Assembly (NCBI GenBank): GCA_003194525.1
Contig: NBIV01000512.1
Span: forward strand, 1 to 33,830
Source: Gracilariopsis chorda
Taxonomy: Eukaryota > Rhodophyta > Florideophyceae > Gracilariales > Gracilariaceae
Direction of reading: 5' to 3'
Length of the DNA stretch: 33,830 nucleotides
The notes beneath the pieces were generated by a model, which worked only from the letters and a program-made list of their open reading frames with translations, was not told the DNA's origin and ran no database searches. Every line of letters begins with the position of its first letter. The first letter of the stretch is position 1. The translations under genes and the position numbers were made by a program. Shown here piece by piece: positions 30,701 to 33,830 of this stretch.

Positions 30701-32540
30701 GCAGCCCAAAGCTCAGGAGGTGGTGCTCAATGTGAGTGATGCTAATGAGACAGGCACACACAACGAGCAGCAACAAGAGCCACAGGTGCAGAACGACATT
30801 CGTGCATACATGCGAGCGCGTGTGTGGTGGCGCCGTCAATGCAGCTTGGAGACTTTTCGAGTTTCGACATGTTCACATCGTACCAAAAGTAGAGCGACTG
30901 GCCATTCACTTGGAAGGAGAGCGCACATTTCTGCTGAGAGGTCCCAACCAGCTTCTTTCTGCATCACAGCCGTCTACAATGGAGAGATACTTTGCAGGCC
31001 CGACGCATACGCAAACCTCGACTACCTTTCGTACTTTGAAAAAGTTCGATTGTATCGCACGCTTCCAGCCCGCGTGCTTAACCAATACGACGGAGACAGC
31101 ACCCAGTGCCCACAGACGACTGCAATCCGCCCATGTACGTGATAGAGCGCACGGAAGACGAGCAGTGTGTTGCAAGGATCAGAGGTGTTTCACCGTCCGA
31201 CATTGAGCTATTTGCTCTGCGCTTGCCGCTCATGAATCACGGCTCGAGCTCTTATGAAGACGCAAGGAATTTCAACGGACAGCAGTATGGAACGTATCGT
31301 GAAACTGCGATTGTAAGCGGACTGCTCGCGACGGATCTGAGTTTGATATTGCATTCCAAGAAGCAGTGCAGATATACAGCACGCCCTCCGAACTACGACG
31401 TCTGGTTGTCACACTATACCAACAAGGCGCAGACCAGAAAAAATGGCCGTCGAAAACTGGGAGGCATTATGTAGTGACATACATACAGGAGATGAGCAGC
31501 AACGAAAGCAAGAAATGTATCGACGTGTGGTGGAGATCTCAGACCGGCATGGAGGACGACTGCTTCGCGATCACAGCTTCTTCTATCAACACCTACAGCA
31601 GGATCATACAGCATTGACTGAGGCGAATCGAGCTACAACAACTCGAGACGCACGAGTGGTGCGAAATTCGTCAACTTTGCAGTCAAGGTACGCCACCTTA
31701 AACCTAGCCAAAGACAAGTCATTGAAACCGTCATTGCCGCATTGTAAACAACGACAGGCGCTGCAGGAGCGAACAAGCACTCCTGGAAACGTGTTCTTTG
31801 TGCAAGGATCCGCAGGAACCGGAAGACATACGTGCTCAACCTCCTTCGTGATATCGTTGAGTCGGAAGGAATGCTCGCTGAAATGACTGCTACATAATGC
31901 GGCAGCGCTGGATCTGTTTCCTGGTGAGCGCTTCACTCTTCCGTCAGCGACAACCGTGCAACCTGTTCGTGGACAGAACCCAGAGTCTGCCTTTGCCAGT
32001 TCTATTGTCCCCGAGTTTGCATATCAGTATGCGCCTACTGGAGTACCGCCTCATAACCTGGACTTGAAGATTGGTGTGCCAGTTATGGTCATTCGGAACG
32101 TGCTGCATCCCGCTGTGGTCAACGCAAAGCCGTTCGTAGTCGTGCGTGTCGATCAATTTACGATGCAGGTGGCTCGATTCGACGAGAACAGACAGGTGCT
32201 CGAACGACAGCTCCTGCATCGTATCGACTTCGAGTTTTCTTTCGCGGATATTTGCATGATTCGAAGGCAGTTTCCCATTCTTCTCGCGTTTGCAGCTACC
32301 GTTCACAAAGGACAGGGAAAGACGTTGGATGGCTTGGTTGTGGATGTGCGATCCAACTTCTTCTGCGCTGGTCAGTTGTATGTCGCATTGTCGCGCGTTC
32401 GAAGGAACGACCATGTGCTGCTCCTGCATGATCCGCAGCTTACACCCTCGAATGCGCACACAATTCATCCCATGCCTGTTCCCATCGCCAACCCAGTGCT
32501 GCCTGAAGCTATTCAGTTCTGCATCCCTCCACAACCGTAA
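27791..32540 (+). pseudogene. Helitron Rep/helicase, copy 5 (multiply frameshifted)
   Basis: This copy belongs with copy 4 by shared substitutions (Tyr in SPYQF, Asp in AADGAG, Pro in LRLPLMN, Thr before the HUH histidines, CAG at 30107-30109). It alone has GAG at 28339-28341 where copies 1-4 have TAG. It carries many small indels: a C lost near 28215, G lost near 28858, G gained near 29365, A gained near 30054, and single bases lost near 30350, 30407, 30995, 31107, 31330, 31436, 31700 and 31820. It also has a TAG near 28878. Walker A near 31806 is frameshifted by a lost G. Recognisable open pieces are 28144-28881, 29311-30159, 30083-30355, 30423-31142, 31443-31886 and the helicase C-terminus 31956-32540. 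Confidence 0.85.
31956..32540 (+). CDS. Pif1-type helicase C-terminal fragment, copy 5
   Basis: This 194-residue frame is equivalent to 25041-25625 and is unbroken, unlike the rest of copy 5. It has the HKGQGKTLD and ALSRVR helicase motifs. It is truncated on the left by the same helicase deletion as the other copies. Confidence 0.78.
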   Translation: MQPVRGQNPESAFASSIVPEFAYQYAPTGVPPHNLDLKIGVPVMVIRNVLHPAVVNAKPFVVVRVDQFTMQVARFDENRQVLERQLLHRIDFEFSFADICMIRRQFPILLAFAATVHKGQGKTLDGLVVDVRSNFFCAGQLYVALSRVRRNDHVLLLHDPQLTPSNAHTIHPMPVPIANPVLPEAIQFCIPPQP

Positions 32541-32642
32541 TCATATCTCTTGCATTCTTCTTTCATTGAATTAAACTACTTGCTTTTCTGCTTTTGCTTT
32601 CTCCACCCTCTTTTTTCCTCACCGCTGTTTATCACTCCTCCA

Positions 32643-33800
32643 CCGCGGCGCCCAGCGCCGCCCGCGGCCGAAGGCCGTCTCCACTTGTCTCAACACCCCC
32701 CACTCTTAATGATTTACACATGTATGAGGGGGGTGTTGTTGACTGACGGGAGGCGTTGCGCCAATAAACCGCCCTGTATGCCCCTCTACGAGCATGCAAA
32801 ACTGCCATTTGGCGCAACGCCTCCCTACCACTTAAAAAATTCAGCAGCAGCAGCAGCAGCAAAGCTTCCTGCTTACTGGCTGGCACTCCCATAATGACTG
32901 CAGTGCCATCCAGTTACACAAAGCAACGTGTCGCGCGTTCTCATCATTGGCTGGCACTGCAGTCAATTTAGGCACCTAATAGGCACCTAAACACAAATTC
33001 CTACGGCTCCACATACTCTCGGCGTCGCGGCGCCCCGTGGTTCCACGAGCGCTATTGCGAGCGCAAGCGAGCAAAGTGCTCGGAGAGCCTCCGAATGCTA
33101 CTAAACACAACAAGCTACAAAAACAACGCGGCGCGCAGCGCCGCCCACGGCCGAAGGCCGTTTCCACTTGTCTCTCCATTATAAGTATTTGTTCCTCTAT
33201 GAGGGGGTGTTCTTGATTGAATGGAGGCGTTGCGCCACAGAATGCTCTTGCACGCCCCCGTTTGCCCATGCAAATCGCCCATTTGGCGCAACGCCTCCCT
33301 ACCATTTAAAAAATTCAGCAGCAGCAGCAGCAGCAAAGCTCCCTGCTTACTGGCTGGCACTCCTATATGACTGCAGTTCCACCCAGTTACACAAAGCAAC
33401 GTGTCGCGCTTTTCTCATTGGCTGGCACTGCAGTCAACTTAGACACCTAAACACAAACCCTAATGGCTCCACATACTCTAGCGCCGCGGCGCCCCGTGGT
33501 TCTACGAGCGCTATTGCGAGCGCAAGCGAGCAAAGTGCTCGGAGAGCCTCCGAACGCTACGAAATACACAAAGCTACAAAACCACGCGGCGTGCAGCGCC
33601 GCCCACGGCCGAAGGCCGTTTTCACTTGTCTCAACACCCCACTCTTAATGATTTACACATGTATGAGGGGGGTGTTGTTGACTGACGGGAGGCGTTGCTT
33701 CACAAATTCGCTTTGCACGCCCCCGTTTGCGCATGCAAATCGCCCATTTGGCGCAACGCCTCCCCACCATTAAAAGCATTCAGCAGCAGCAGCAGCAGCA
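32643..33800. repeat. Sub-repeats A, B, C of unit 5
   Basis: Blocks start at 32643, 33127 and 33585. Several single-base losses are present (for example TATATGAC for TATAATGAC near 33366, and a three-base loss near 33415). The window ends in the CTG arm that follows block C. Confidence 0.82.
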
Positions 33801-33830
33801 AAGCGTTCAGTTAATTAGCTGCTGCTGCTG

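Larger units (their letters stand above)
1..33830 (+). mobile_element. Tandem array of five Helitron-like elements (~6.9 kb unit)
   Basis: The same ~6.9 kb unit recurs head to tail. The same start-codon context appears at 34, 7010, 13952, 20870 and 27791, and the same gene end at 4780, 11765, 18707, 25625 and 32540. Units are nearly identical, differing by scattered substitutions, small indels and one short variable segment. Each encodes remains of a HUH-Rep plus Pif1-helicase protein, the hallmark of Helitrons, which move by rolling-circle replication in eukaryotic nuclei. No unique flanking DNA is present, so true array length and insertion site are unknown. Classification rests on the Rep and helicase motifs. 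The element boundary inside the unit is not established. Confidence 0.88.

Noticed and set aside
1..33830. A single 6.9 kb circle read several times by the assembler
   Set aside because: Units differ by consistent linked substitutions (copies 1-3 against 4-5), so at least two distinct units exist. A mixture of circles is not excluded.

Overview
The window is a head-to-tail tandem array of one ~6.9 kb unit and contains nothing else. Equivalent start codons lie at 34, 7010, 13952, 20870 and 27791, giving periods of 6976, 6942, 6918 and 6921 bp. Four units are complete from start codon to start codon. The fifth is cut by the right edge of the window.

Each unit carries, on the + strand, the remains of a long Rep/helicase gene of the Helitron (eukaryotic rolling-circle transposon) type. 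In order it holds an Arg/Gly/Asn-rich N-terminus, acidic-proline repeats, a CX2CX4HX4C zinc knuckle, a second CxxC...CC finger, a Helitron-like HUH nuclease domain (PHHH or THHH motif followed by a YLMKY two-tyrosine motif), and a Pif1-family helicase. The helicase is broken in every copy. A TAA precedes the Walker A region, and Walker A/motif Ia is joined out of frame to the C-terminal motif V/VI part, so Walker B and motifs II-IV are missing. Copy 4 (20870-25625) is the least damaged, with a 1133-residue open frame. Copies 2 and 3 have one more stop, and copies 1 and 5 carry many extra frameshifts.

The ~2.2 kb between genes has the same order in every complete unit. It starts with a pyrimidine-rich 3' flank, then two and a half copies (A, B, C) of a ~465-485 bp sub-repeat with strong hairpins and a (CAG)6 tract. 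A CAG/CTG inverted repeat follows, then a short segment that varies in content from copy to copy, with a 24-bp inverted repeat beside it in units 1-3 and broken in unit 4. After that comes a GC-rich block of 400-402 bp with RNA-like hairpins, a TATA-like motif, a 10-bp hairpin five bases before CTAG (candidate Helitron 3' end), and a ~148 bp leader with a T9-T11 tract before the ATG.

The host is a eukaryote: Helitron Rep/Pif1 proteins are eukaryotic, the start context is GAAATGA and no bacterial ribosome-binding sites are evident. I cannot name the taxon. No tRNA, rRNA, CRISPR array or host gene is visible. Because all copies share the helicase deletion, the array was probably amplified from an already defective element, either in trans by rolling-circle replication or by unequal exchange. 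Copies 1-3 and 4-5 form two sequence groups, with some sites mosaic between them.
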